Source of the DNA: Bacteroides sp. | Lineage (GTDB): Bacteria > Bacteroidota > Bacteroidia > Bacteroidales > Bacteroidaceae | DNA length: 64,000 bases | NCBI GenBank assembly: GCA_030151885.1 | Contig: JASLCG010000003.1 | Location: 1 to 64,000, forward strand | Direction of reading: 5' to 3' | Shown: positions 54,882 through 63,993 of the stretch, in pieces | Layout of the letters: every line of letters begins with the position of its first letter | Numbering within the stretch: the stretch's first letter is position 1 | Notes under the pieces: generated by a model | Told to the model about the DNA's origin: nothing | Databases searched by the model: none | What the model saw: the letters and a program-made list of their open reading frames with translations, nothing else | Made by a program: the position numbers and the translations under genes

Positions 54882-55310
54882 ATGAGTAAAAATCAAGAGC
54901 TAGAGGAAAGATTAAAAGAGCGAGATGTAAGGCCTACAGCAATTCGTTTATTGGTACTAAACGAGATGATGAAGATGGAACAAGCTTTCAGCCTAATGGA
55001 CTTAGAGTCTAAATTAGAGACCATTGATAAATCGACTATTTTTCGGACAATTACTTTATTTCATGACAAAATGTTGCTTCACAGTATAGACGATGGTTCA
55101 GGTTCTATAAAGTATTCGATGTGTTCGAGACATTGTACTTGTGCAGGTGAGGCAGCACACGTACATTTCTCGTGTCGCTTATGCCATAAAATATATTGTT
55201 TAAAGAATATAGCAATTCCTCGTTTAAACTTGCCTAAGGGTTTTGAGTATGAAAGTGCAAACTTTGTATTAAAAGGGGTTTGTGAAAATTGTAGTAAAAT
55301 AGTAGATTGA
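54882..55310 (+). CDS. Fur-family metal-responsive repressor
   Basis: The 142-residue protein has the winged-helix N-terminus (RPTAIRLLVLNEMM, TIDKSTIFRTITLFHDKMLLHSI) and a C-terminal dimerisation domain with HVHFSCRLC and CENC, the paired Cys pairs of the structural zinc site. The ligand could be zinc or iron; the neighbouring P-type ATPase favours zinc. A dyad in the promoter of that ATPase is a plausible operator. Confidence 0.9.
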   Translation: MSKNQELEERLKERDVRPTAIRLLVLNEMMKMEQAFSLMDLESKLETIDKSTIFRTITLFHDKMLLHSIDDGSGSIKYSMCSRHCTCAGEAAHVHFSCRLCHKIYCLKNIAIPRLNLPKGFEYESANFVLKGVCENCSKIVD

Positions 55311-55320
55311 TAGAGTATTC

Positions 55321-55354
55321 GCAACTAGGTTGCACTACTATCTTAGTATCTTTG
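55321..55354 (+). promoter_or_regulatory. P-type ATPase promoter with overlapping inverted-repeat operator
   Basis: The -7 box TATCTTTG (55347-55354) lies 11 bp before the first possible start codon. GCAAC-TAG-GTTGC (55321-55333) is a dyad placed where the polymerase would contact the -33 region, a suitable position for the Fur-family protein encoded just upstream. Confidence 0.55.
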
Positions 55355-55365
55355 ACATATAAAGA

Positions 55366-57375
55366 ATGATAAAAAAGAAGGATATGTCAGAAGATAATAA
55401 AATACAAGAATCTCATGTGCATAGTACATCTACAGAGCAAGAGGTTCATTCACATGGTACTAGTTGTTCAAGCCATTCAAGCTGTGGCTGTTCTCACAAT
55501 CATGGTCACGAAGAATTAAATGTCAAAAGACTAATAGCAAGTGCTATATTTCTTTTGATGGGTTTAATTATAACTTACTCTCCATTAAATAATGTTATTC
55601 CTTATTTTATATTAGTTATTATTTATTTAGCTGGTTACTTGCTAGTAGGGCTACCTATCATAAAGGAAGCTTATGAAGGAATAGCAAAAGAAAGAGACTT
55701 CTTTAACGAATTCTCTCTGATGACATTAGCTACAGTTGGGGCAATGGCTTTAGAGCAGTTCCCTGAAGCAATAGCTGTTATGCTTTTTTACTCTATTGGC
55801 GAATACTTCCAAGGAAAAGCAGTAGGTAAAGCAACAAGAAACATTCAATCTTTATTAGATATTAGAACTGATGAAGCCTTATTATTACAAAATGATAAAG
55901 TGGTTCATACGCTAGCAGAAGAGGTTATGATTGGTGATATAATTCAGATTAGAGTAGGAGATAAAGTGCCTTTAGATGGTAAGCTAATTTCCGATAATGC
56001 TAGTTTAAATACTGTTGCACTGACAGGAGAAAGTGTGCCACAAAGTAAGAAAAAGGGAGATTTAGTTTTGGCTGGTATGATTAATCTTGAAGGTGTCATT
56101 TTATTAGAAGTAACTGAAACTTATAATAATACAGCATTGTCTAAAATATTGGCAATGGTACAAGATGCAACAAATAGAAAATCCAAAACAGAACTATTAA
56201 TACGTAGAATAGCTAAAGTATATACCCCTATAGTATTTGGCTTAGCTGTTTTATTAGTTTTACTTCCTATATTTTTTGTTGCAGATTATTCTTTTAGAAC
56301 ATGGTTATATCGTTCTCTTACCTTTTTAGTAATATCTTGTCCTTGTGCTCTAGTAATTTCAATCCCATTAGGATATTTTGCAGGTATAGGAGCCGCTTCA
56401 AAACGGGGTATTCTATTTAAAGGAGCCAATTACCTAGACATATTGTCTAGAATTAACACAATTGTTATTGATAAGACAGGAACAGTTACAGAGGGTGTAT
56501 TTGAGGTACAAAAAATTATATATACAGATCCGTCAATTGATAAGGATTTCTTTATAGGGGCTTTGTCTGCTGTAGAGAGTTACTCAACACATCCTATTGC
56601 TAGAGCAATAACTAACCATTATAATCCTGCCAATGATATGGTTGTTGCAGTAGAGGATTTAAAAGAGTTAGCAGGTTATGGTATAGTCTCTTCATATCAA
56701 GGAAAACAAATATTAGTAGGTAATACTAAGCTACTTGATAAGTATAATGTACATTACGATGAATCTATCCGTGAAATAGTAGGTACTACGGTGCTTATGA
56801 GTTTTGACAATAAATTTCAAGGAGCAGTAGTGATTGCAGATAAGCTAAAAGAAGATGCAATAGATACTGTTAAAGGTTTCCATAAAAATGGAATAAAAAA
56901 TATTGTGATGTTAAGTGGAGATAATCCAGTTATAACTGAAGATATTGGTAGGCAAATAGGTATAGATGTGGCTATAGGAGGTTTACTTCCCGATGGAAAA
57001 GTACAGCACATTGAGGAACTCAAAAAAGAAAAAGACAATATAATATGCTTTGTTGGAGATGGTATTAATGATGCGCCTGCATTGGCTTTGAGTGATGTGG
57101 GAGTTGCTATGGGGGCCATGGGCTCTGATGCAGCTATTGAAATAGCAGATGTTGTGATTCAAACAGATCAGCCATCAAAAATAAATGAAGCGATTAGTAT
57201 ATCTAAAAAAACAAAAAGCATAGTACAACAGAATATAGTCTTAGCATTTGGAATTAAGTTAGGAGTATTAGCTTTAGGTGCATTAGGTGTTGCTACCATG
57301 TGGGAGGCTGTCATTGCCGATGTTGGTGTTACAATCCTAGCTGTAGTAAACTCTATAAGAATACTAAAAGACTAG
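55366..57375 (+). CDS. Heavy-metal-exporting P1B-type ATPase (zinc/cadmium/cobalt type)
   Basis: The 669-residue ion pump has the CPC metal channel motif (ISCPCALVISIPLG), phosphorylation site DKTGTVTEG, TGES, and GDGINDAPALA in the hinge. In place of a CxxC metal-binding domain, the N-terminus (about 10-55) is a flexible His/Cys-rich stretch (CSSHSSCGCSHNHGHEE), which suits Zn/Cd/Co rather than Cu. An ATG at 55384 is an alternative start. Gene order (Fur-family repressor, then pump) points to zinc homeostasis. Confidence 0.92.
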   Translation: MIKKKDMSEDNKIQESHVHSTSTEQEVHSHGTSCSSHSSCGCSHNHGHEELNVKRLIASAIFLLMGLIITYSPLNNVIPYFILVIIYLAGYLLVGLPIIKEAYEGIAKERDFFNEFSLMTLATVGAMALEQFPEAIAVMLFYSIGEYFQGKAVGKATRNIQSLLDIRTDEALLLQNDKVVHTLAEEVMIGDIIQIRVGDKVPLDGKLISDNASLNTVALTGESVPQSKKKGDLVLAGMINLEGVILLEVTETYNNTALSKILAMVQDATNRKSKTELLIRRIAKVYTPIVFGLAVLLVLLPIFFVADYSFRTWLYRSLTFLVISCPCALVISIPLGYFAGIGAASKRGILFKGANYLDILSRINTIVIDKTGTVTEGVFEVQKIIYTDPSIDKDFFIGALSAVESYSTHPIARAITNHYNPANDMVVAVEDLKELAGYGIVSSYQGKQILVGNTKLLDKYNVHYDESIREIVGTTVLMSFDNKFQGAVVIADKLKEDAIDTVKGFHKNGIKNIVMLSGDNPVITEDIGRQIGIDVAIGGLLPDGKVQHIEELKKEKDNIICFVGDGINDAPALALSDVGVAMGAMGSDAAIEIADVVIQTDQPSKINEAISISKKTKSIVQQNIVLAFGIKLGVLALGALGVATMWEAVIADVGVTILAVVNSIRILKD

Positions 57376-57402
57376 TGCTTTATAAATTACTAGAATACAT
57401 TA

Positions 57403-57450
57403 TATCATAAAAGCCCCAATGTTCAATTGAGCATTGGGGCTTTTATGATA
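57403..57450. terminator. Bidirectional terminator
   Basis: TATCATAAAAGCCCCAATG (57403-57421) and its perfect complement CATTGGGGCTTTTATGATA (57432-57450) form a 19-bp stem with a 10-nt loop between two converging genes. Confidence 0.93.
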
Positions 57451-57464
57451 TGTAAATAGTATGT

Positions 57465-57860
57465 TTATCTTAAATATTCCCAAAAACAATTTGGGAGATA
57501 GATATTAGGAATTTCTGTAGCTTCATAAAATAGTGGTGCTACTTTGCGAGGGTGGAGTCCAGCTATATCGCATATAGGAGTAACTAAAAACTTCATATTA
57601 GTATTCTTTTTAGCGAATTCTATAAATTCATTAACATACTTCTCGATAGTCTCTATTGTTCCTTGCATTGTTGGTATAGCATAGGTTTGTCCAGCTAGTC
57701 CAACGCCTTTTCCCCACTTTGCACCCCATCTATTGTGTGCAATATTGGCAGATCCAACAACGTGTATTCCTGGTAAATTACTTCCAAAAACATAAATTTC
57801 ATTCTCCTTTAATTGATCAATATAATCTGGAGTTGTTCTAATTTGCATCTTAACATTCAT
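57465..57860 (-). CDS. Small A1S_2505-like (phage non-structural family) protein
   Basis: The 131-residue protein starts with a short variable stretch, then IYVFGSNLPGIHVVGSANIA, WGKGVGLAGQTYAIPT and FLVTPICDIAGLHPRKVAPLF. This pattern recalls the A1S_2505 family, found in phages and bacterial chromosomes, in which VFGSN and GLAG are hallmarks. Function is unknown. The gene lies alone, with a classical promoter on its own strand. Confidence 0.7.
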   Translation of the reverse strand: MNVKMQIRTTPDYIDQLKENEIYVFGSNLPGIHVVGSANIAHNRWGAKWGKGVGLAGQTYAIPTMQGTIETIEKYVNEFIEFAKKNTNMKFLVTPICDIAGLHPRKVAPLFYEATEIPNIYLPNCFWEYLR

Positions 57861-58184
57861 AGTTAAATGGTTTAGTTGGGTTATTTGTCAAAGATAATAA
57901 ATAAAATCTATATGACAAAACTGTTACAACCTGTAAGTGCTTAAAAATTAATATATTAGTTAATTTAGTTAGGTTTTGTAAAGTTGTAAAATATTAAATA
58001 TCAACTAGTAAGGCTTATTAAGTTAAAAAAATATTGTTTCTTTGTTAAGACTGATTTTTTAACAATTATGACAAATAATAAAGTGTATAATCCTGATTTT
58101 TGGTGACTGTTAGAAATAATATTACTTTTTATATTCTACAAAGTTTATGGTAGAATAGTATTTTACATTCAAAAATAGCATTAA
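57861..58184. other. Divergent intergenic region
   Basis: The region is 324 bp and AT-rich. The left part holds the minus-strand promoter at 57889-57920. No second clear promoter, RNA gene or repeat is seen toward the cyclase-family gene. Confidence 0.55.
57889..57920 (-). promoter_or_regulatory. Consensus promoter for the A1S_2505-like gene
   Basis: On the minus strand, TTTTG (57920-57916) is followed after 19 bp by TATCTTTG (57896-57889). Both boxes and the spacing match the Bacteroidetes -33/-7 promoter. Confidence 0.7.
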
Positions 58185-58733
58185 ATGAATTTACATATTG
58201 AATTAAAGTCCACTCATCCAGCTTATGAGTGGCTAAATAAACAGGCTGATAAATTAGGGGCAAAAGGGCACTTTGGTACGCATATAGATTGTTATACTAA
58301 AGTTCCTAAAAAGTCTTTATTTAAAGTAGAGGTGCATATTCTAGACTGTAGAAAAGGAATTCCCTCAATAGATAAATTGGCTAAACTACCGCTATTAGAA
58401 GGCAAGTCCTTGTTATTATTCACAGAGAATATGTTTTTAAATGAGTATGGTAGCAAATCTTATTTTGGTAAATCAGATGCACTATTATCTAAAGAGTCAT
58501 TAGAGGTTATTTTATCTAAAAGCCCTTCTTTTATAATGATAGACTCCTTTGGGATTGGGAATCATGGCGAAAATCACCAAATGTTAGATAAACGTTGTGA
58601 AGAACTCGATTGCTTTGTTATAGAGAACATCTTGGTAAATCCTTCTAGGATAGATGAAATAAAAAACGTAGAAATAAAGTTTGATTTAGATTACCCATCT
58701 ACAGGAAAACCTTGTTTAATAAGAGTTGTTTAG
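58185..58733 (+). CDS. Small cyclase-family (kynurenine formamidase-like) protein, divergent
   Basis: The 182-residue protein has the metal-binding HFGTHIDCYTKVP, which matches the cyclase family pattern HxGTHxDxPxH up to the Asp but lacks the last His. A FIMIDSFGIGNHGENHQ stretch follows in the middle. It is shorter than usual members (about 210-250). Metal binding may be altered or supplied by the later His residues. The substrate is unknown. Confidence 0.7.
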   Translation: MNLHIELKSTHPAYEWLNKQADKLGAKGHFGTHIDCYTKVPKKSLFKVEVHILDCRKGIPSIDKLAKLPLLEGKSLLLFTENMFLNEYGSKSYFGKSDALLSKESLEVILSKSPSFIMIDSFGIGNHGENHQMLDKRCEELDCFVIENILVNPSRIDEIKNVEIKFDLDYPSTGKPCLIRVV

Positions 58734-58747
58734 AAAGTGTATAATAT

Positions 58748-58778
58748 AAAGAGAGGACGATTTAACCGTCCTCTCTTT
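58748..58778 (+). terminator. Terminator after the cyclase-family gene
   Basis: AAAGAGAGGACG (58748-58759) pairs perfectly with CGTCCTCTCTTT (58767-58778), followed by an AT-rich tract; pairing extends further outward with A/T bases. Confidence 0.88.
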
Positions 58779-58864
58779 ATTATATTGTACAATATAATAA
58801 GTAATATTTATAAATGTAGTTTACTTGCTGATACTTAAAATAAGAGTGAATATAACTTCATCCT

Positions 58865-59632
58865 TTAATCGAAAACCTCTTGGTCTTCATTTACAACCAT
58901 ACCTTGATAATCTAGAGGAAGTCCAGATTCTATGGCAGTGTAAGCAATGTCTAGTCTTCTTTTAATCTCTTTAGGGCTAGAATCTCCCGTATATGGTATT
59001 GGTTCATGAATAATCATCTCTAATCTATGCCATCTGGGCCAATATTTAGTTCTAGGTAAAGTATCAAAAGACCCGTTAATTGTAATAGGTACTATGTCCA
59101 TTTCCAAATCTTCTGCCAATTGGAAAGCTCCTCGTTTAAAATATCCCATATGGCCTGTAAAGGTTCTAGCTCCTTCAGGAAATACTACCAAAGATACACC
59201 ATCAACCAGTGTTTTCTTAGTAGAATTAATCATCTCTTGTATTTTTTTAGGGCCGGACCTTTCAACAAAAATATGTCCTGCACTTTCGCAAGCTTTCCCT
59301 ACAAAAGGTAATTTACGAAGGCCTTTTTTCATCATCCACTTAAAGTTTCTATGTAAGTATCCATATATTAGAAATATATCGAATGCACCTTGATGATTGG
59401 CTACAAAAACATAAGATTTATCCTTCTCAATATTTTCTCTCCCTTTTACTTTTACAGGTAGCAATAGAATAGTACAAATTGCTTTAGACCAAATTTTACC
59501 AGGATGATAGCCCCAAAAGCGGGCATCTCCTATTATGCACCCTAATGTAGTAGTAACTGCAGTAAGTAAGGTTAAAACTAAGAAAAGTGGTAATGCTATA
59601 ATAGCAACATAACATAAATACAGAATTCTCAT
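58865..59632 (-). CDS. plsC: 1-acyl-glycerol-3-phosphate acyltransferase
   Basis: The 255-residue membrane-associated enzyme of phospholipid synthesis turns lysophosphatidate into phosphatidate. The N-terminus carries one or two hydrophobic helices. NHQGAFDIF is the H(x4)D motif (Gln in place of the usual Ser), followed by FVERSG and VVFPEGARTFTG, motif III. I choose the ATG at 59632 because a TTG at 59659 falls inside the -7 promoter box (TACATTTG, complement of 59657-59664). It is divergent from sbcD. Confidence 0.9.
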   Translation of the reverse strand: MRILYLCYVAIIALPLFLVLTLLTAVTTTLGCIIGDARFWGYHPGKIWSKAICTILLLPVKVKGRENIEKDKSYVFVANHQGAFDIFLIYGYLHRNFKWMMKKGLRKLPFVGKACESAGHIFVERSGPKKIQEMINSTKKTLVDGVSLVVFPEGARTFTGHMGYFKRGAFQLAEDLEMDIVPITINGSFDTLPRTKYWPRWHRLEMIIHEPIPYTGDSSPKEIKRRLDIAYTAIESGLPLDYQGMVVNEDQEVFD

Positions 59633-59656
59633 CTTTGAAATGTTTAGTTGATGAGG

Positions 59657-59707
59657 CAAATGTAATTAAAAATATGATAGAATAATATCAATTTATGGCT
59701 AACTTTG
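59657..59707. promoter_or_regulatory. Divergent -7 boxes for plsC and sbcD
   Basis: CAAATGTA (59657-59664) reads TACATTTG on the minus strand for plsC. TAACTTTG (59700-59707) reads forward for sbcD. Both match TAnnTTTG. Neither has a good -33 box at 19 bp. Confidence 0.55.
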
Positions 59708-59723
59708 GTTGAAAGTACATGTT

Positions 59724-60992
59724 ATGATTACAATTATTCACACTTCAGACTGGCATATAGGGCAGACTTTTTTTAGCCACAACAGAGATAAAGAGCATAT
59801 AGATTTCTTGAACTGGCTAATTCAGGTTATTGCTGATAATAAGGCAGATGTCTTATTAATAGCAGGTGATGTTTTTGATGTATCTAATCCATCATCTAGT
59901 GCTCAAAAGATGTTTTATAAGTTTATACAGAAAGTTACATTAAGAGTCCCAAACCTACAAATAATTGTAACTGCTGGGAATCATGATTCTCCTTCACGTA
60001 TAGAGACTCCTTTGCCTCTACTAGACGATAAGAATGTAGTAATTAAAGGAATTGTTCCTAAAGTAGATGGTCAAATACAGTTGGATAAGTTAATAACTCC
60101 ATTGTATAATAAAGAAAAAGAGGTTGAAGCGTTTTGTTTAACAGTTCCTTATTTGCGTCAAGGAGATTACCCAAGAGTAGATGCTCCAAATCCATACGCT
60201 AGTGGTATTCATCAGTTATATGAAGACTTATTTAGCTATGTTAATCGCATAAAGACAGATAAACAAGGTGTAGTTGCTATGGGGCATTTACAAGCTATTG
60301 GGAGCGATATTGCAGAGAAAGATCATAGTGAAAAAATGATTATTGGTGGTTTAGAGGCTGTGTCTCCATCTGTCTTCTCAGATTTTAATTATACTGCCTT
60401 AGGACATATACATAAAGCACAGAGACTTGCCAAACAGGAGCATATTCGTTATGCTGGTAGTCCATTGCCGATGTCTTTTGCCGAGAAAAATTATAAACAT
60501 GGAGTTGTTAAGGTAACGCTAGATAGAGGAATTACCACTCAAATTGAGAAACTAGAGTATCAACCACTAGTTAATTTAATTTCAATTCCTAGTAAAGGTT
60601 CTGCTTCACCATCTGAAGTAATGGATCTACTTTCTGATTTACCGAATAAGGAGGACGGGCTTAATAATGATTTATCTTTGTATCCATTTCTTGAGGTTAG
60701 AGTACTTCTGACAGAACCAGAGCCATTACTTACGAAACAAATAGCCGATATAATAGATTCGAAGAGAGTTAGATTAGCTAGAGTAGTTAATGACTTTCAA
60801 CGTGTAAGTGAAGAGTCCGAATCTGTTATTATTAATCAAGGGCTAGATGAGTTAACACCATTCGATATTGCTGATAGATATTATAAAAGTATTTATAATG
60901 AGGGCATGCCAGAAGAGTTAAAAAGAATGTTTGAAGAGGTTTGTATAGATTTAAATAGAGAGGGAGGTAGTGTAAACCATGAAGATAACTAA
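59724..60992 (+). CDS. sbcD: SbcD nuclease subunit of the SbcCD complex
   Basis: The 422-residue Mre11-type metallophosphoesterase shows the phosphoesterase signature in order: HTSDWHIGQ, IAGDVFD, TAGNHDSPSR, AMGHLQAIG and ALGHIHKAQ. With SbcC it opens DNA hairpins and trims blocked ends. The ATG at 59724 is preferred; a TTG at 59709 is nearly at the expected transcript start. It overlaps the sbcC start by 14 bp. Confidence 0.95.
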   Translation: MITIIHTSDWHIGQTFFSHNRDKEHIDFLNWLIQVIADNKADVLLIAGDVFDVSNPSSSAQKMFYKFIQKVTLRVPNLQIIVTAGNHDSPSRIETPLPLLDDKNVVIKGIVPKVDGQIQLDKLITPLYNKEKEVEAFCLTVPYLRQGDYPRVDAPNPYASGIHQLYEDLFSYVNRIKTDKQGVVAMGHLQAIGSDIAEKDHSEKMIIGGLEAVSPSVFSDFNYTALGHIHKAQRLAKQEHIRYAGSPLPMSFAEKNYKHGVVKVTLDRGITTQIEKLEYQPLVNLISIPSKGSASPSEVMDLLSDLPNKEDGLNNDLSLYPFLEVRVLLTEPEPLLTKQIADIIDSKRVRLARVVNDFQRVSEESESVIINQGLDELTPFDIADRYYKSIYNEGMPEELKRMFEEVCIDLNREGGSVNHEDN

Positions 60993-63921
60993 AATAAAAC
61001 TGCATAACTTGGCTTCGATTGAAGGAACGGCTGAAATAGATTTTGAAAAAGAACCTTTAAAATCTGCTGGTATATTTGCTATCTCAGGGCCAACAGGGTC
61101 TGGAAAATCAACTATATTAGATGCATTATGTTTGGGTTTATATGATAAAACCCCTCGATTCCAGTCTACTACAGAAACTGCTAAAATTCCCGATACAAAT
61201 AATGAATCTATAAGTCAAAACGATGTAAGAAATATATTGAGAAGAGGAGCTAGTGAAGGGTATTCTGAAGTGGAATTTATAGCAGTAGATGGCTATAGAT
61301 ATCGTTCAACATGGTTTGTCCGTAGAGCTAGAAACAGTGCTACTGGACGACTCCAAAATCAATCTATTGAGGTATATAATGTAGATAAGGATGAGCATTT
61401 ACAAGGAGGTAAAACAGAAATGTTGGCTCAGCTCCAACGGTTAGTAGGGTTATCTTACGACCAATTTACGCGGACAGTATTATTGGCTCAAAATGATTTT
61501 GCTACATTTTTAAAATCAAAAGAGAATGCTAAAGCAGAGTTATTAGAAAAGCTTACTGGTACAGGAGTTTACTCGCAAATATCAAAACTTATTTATGAGC
61601 ATTACCAAGCAGAAAAAAGAAAACTAGAAGGATTAGAAAATCAATTAAGCTTTATTAATCTACTCTCTCCAGAAGATTTAGAAAAAGCTATAAAAGAGCA
61701 TGATGAGTTGAAAGTAACCTCTAGTAATCAGCTGAAAGAGGTGGAGAAACTTAAAAAAATAGATGAACTATTTACCCAGTTTGATGCCGTTCAAAAAGAG
61801 ATATCGAGCGTAGGTAAAACTCAGAAAGAGCTAATTGCTACTAAAGAAACTCAAGAAAAAAATATTGAAGAGAAGAAAAAGAACATTCATAGTTTTGAGA
61901 AGAAGTGTATTGAAGTACAAGAAGAAATAGAGCAAGCTATCTCTTTAGATGGCCAGCTAGAGCATCTCTTAAAACAAGTGAAAGATGCTAAAAACAAAGT
62001 CGATTTATCTTCAAAGAAAACAACAGAATGTTATACTTCAATTAGGAGTAAGGAGAAAGCTCAGAAGGATTTACTGCTTAAACTAGATACAATCTATACA
62101 AAAATAGCATTACCTAGTAATGTTGAAAAGACATTAGAGGGTGTAACCACTTATTTAGAAGAGCAAGTTAGTAGTTATAAAAAAGAGATATCTAGTGTAC
62201 AAAATCAGTTAAAGTTAATAGATCATAATAAACTGGTTGAGGATCAGAAAGAGTTAAATAGCTTACGCGCTAAGCATGCACTGTTAGTAAAGGCTTATAG
62301 TGATTTTGAGCATTATCAAAAAGATTTAAAACTTATAAAGCACGATTTAGAAGAACTTAAAGCTAAAATAAAAGCTGCAAAAGAGACTATTACTAAGAAA
62401 AAAGAGGAGTTGAGTTTTGAAGAGAAACACCTCTTAAGAATAGAAGAACTTTATAAGAAGGCTCAAATACAAGTAAGTTCTAATGTAACAGCTCTTAGAA
62501 ATCGTTTGAAAGAAGGAGAAGAGTGTCCTGTGTGTGGAAGTACAGAGCACCATGTTCAATATTTAAAGACTCAGTCTCAGTTTGATGTGTTGGAAACAGA
62601 ATTTAATGAAAAAAGAAAACTAGTTTCTGATATTAAAGCAGACATAAATGCTCTTATTAAAGGCACTACAAATGATGAAGCAGCATTAGCAAAACGTGAA
62701 AAAGAAGAGTTGGTAACTCAAAACTTCATTGGCGAGCTCCTTAAAAAGAATTCTCAAGAAGAACTTCAAGCAGAGTTTATCAATAATCAGTCTAACTATT
62801 TAAATGAAAAAGAAAAAGAGCTGTTAAAGCAGCAGAACAACTTGCAAATACTAAACACGAAGAACTCCAAACTGGTTAATGCTAAGGATAACTTATTAGT
62901 TTATTTGAAAGATATTGAAAATGTAAATAGACTTTATCATGATGAAGAGGTTGCTTTAGGCTATCTGCGTAAAACTTACGAAGAGCAACTTATCAGTAAT
63001 AAACAGTTGGAAACTGAGTATAATGATGTAAATAGTAAGTATGAAAATATACAAACGTCTAGGAAAAAGTTATTGAAAGGTAAAACTGTAGAAGACTCAA
63101 AACAAGCAATAGATACGCATCGAAAAAAACTAAATAATGAGTTAGAATTGTTGATTGCAACAAGCCTTAAAGTAATTAATAGTATTGCCTCAAATGAAGG
63201 ACAACTAGAGCAGTTAAACAAAACGTATGCTTTACTAAAAAGTAAACTTCAAGGAAATGAGAAAGAAGATGTTAAAAGCTCGTTGAAAAGTTTAAATGAG
63301 AAAATAACAGAGATACAGAGTAATTTATCAAATATAGAGCTGAAATTAAAGCAACAGCAGGAAAACGAAAAACAGAGTAAAGAGTTAATAAAATCTATCA
63401 AGAAACAAGAAAAAGTTTACGAACAGTGGGCTAAGTTATCTAGCCATTTTGGTAGTGCTTCGGGTGATAAGTTTAAGGTGATTGCTCAGAGCTATACGTT
63501 GCAAATACTGTTGCTACATGCCAATAAGCATCTATCTTACCTAGCACGAAGGTATAGACTAGAACAGGTAAATGGTACATTGAGCTTACAAGTTATTGAT
63601 AGAGATATGTGCGATGAAATTAGGACTGTGTATTCTTTATCTGGTGGAGAGTCTTTCTTGATTTCTTTGGCTTTGGCGTTAGGTTTATCCTCTTTATCTA
63701 GTAATAATTTGAAAGTAGAATCATTGTTCATAGACGAAGGTTTTGGCTCTTTAGATTCAGAAAGTTTAAGAACTGCTATGGATGCTCTTGAGCAGCTACA
63801 AATACAAGGTCGTAAAATAGGAGTCATATCGCATGTTCAAGAAATGAGTGAGAGAATTCCTGTTCAGATACATTTAAGTAAGCAAAGCAGTGGTAAAAGT
63901 TTAGTTACTATTTTGGAATAA
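60979..63921 (+). CDS. sbcC: SbcC ATPase subunit of the SbcCD complex
   Basis: The 980-residue Rad50-like SMC protein has an N-terminal Walker A, GPTGSGKSTILDAL near residue 38. About 700 residues of coiled coil follow, interrupted by the zinc-hook CPVCG near residue 515. The C-terminal ABC signature is SLSGGESFL and Walker B is LFIDEGFGSLD. It tethers DNA and drives the SbcD nuclease. The gene overlaps sbcD and ends shortly before a terminator. Confidence 0.96.
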   Translation: MKITKIKLHNLASIEGTAEIDFEKEPLKSAGIFAISGPTGSGKSTILDALCLGLYDKTPRFQSTTETAKIPDTNNESISQNDVRNILRRGASEGYSEVEFIAVDGYRYRSTWFVRRARNSATGRLQNQSIEVYNVDKDEHLQGGKTEMLAQLQRLVGLSYDQFTRTVLLAQNDFATFLKSKENAKAELLEKLTGTGVYSQISKLIYEHYQAEKRKLEGLENQLSFINLLSPEDLEKAIKEHDELKVTSSNQLKEVEKLKKIDELFTQFDAVQKEISSVGKTQKELIATKETQEKNIEEKKKNIHSFEKKCIEVQEEIEQAISLDGQLEHLLKQVKDAKNKVDLSSKKTTECYTSIRSKEKAQKDLLLKLDTIYTKIALPSNVEKTLEGVTTYLEEQVSSYKKEISSVQNQLKLIDHNKLVEDQKELNSLRAKHALLVKAYSDFEHYQKDLKLIKHDLEELKAKIKAAKETITKKKEELSFEEKHLLRIEELYKKAQIQVSSNVTALRNRLKEGEECPVCGSTEHHVQYLKTQSQFDVLETEFNEKRKLVSDIKADINALIKGTTNDEAALAKREKEELVTQNFIGELLKKNSQEELQAEFINNQSNYLNEKEKELLKQQNNLQILNTKNSKLVNAKDNLLVYLKDIENVNRLYHDEEVALGYLRKTYEEQLISNKQLETEYNDVNSKYENIQTSRKKLLKGKTVEDSKQAIDTHRKKLNNELELLIATSLKVINSIASNEGQLEQLNKTYALLKSKLQGNEKEDVKSSLKSLNEKITEIQSNLSNIELKLKQQQENEKQSKELIKSIKKQEKVYEQWAKLSSHFGSASGDKFKVIAQSYTLQILLLHANKHLSYLARRYRLEQVNGTLSLQVIDRDMCDEIRTVYSLSGGESFLISLALALGLSSLSSNNLKVESLFIDEGFGSLDSESLRTAMDALEQLQIQGRKIGVISHVQEMSERIPVQIHLSKQSSGKSLVTILE

Positions 63922-63957
63922 ATACTTCTGCTTTAAACCAAGCTACTGTTAAGTTAT

Positions 63958-63993
63958 AACGGCATCTTTTTTATATCTAAAAGAGATGCCGTT
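63958..63993 (+). terminator. Terminator after sbcC
   Basis: AACGGCATCT (63958-63967) pairs perfectly with AGATGCCGTT (63984-63993). TTTT lies near the window edge. Confidence 0.85.

Noticed and set aside
63537..63827. Minus-strand reading frame opposite the sbcC C-terminus
   Set aside because: It mirrors the highly conserved ABC signature and Walker B region of sbcC; there is no independent support.
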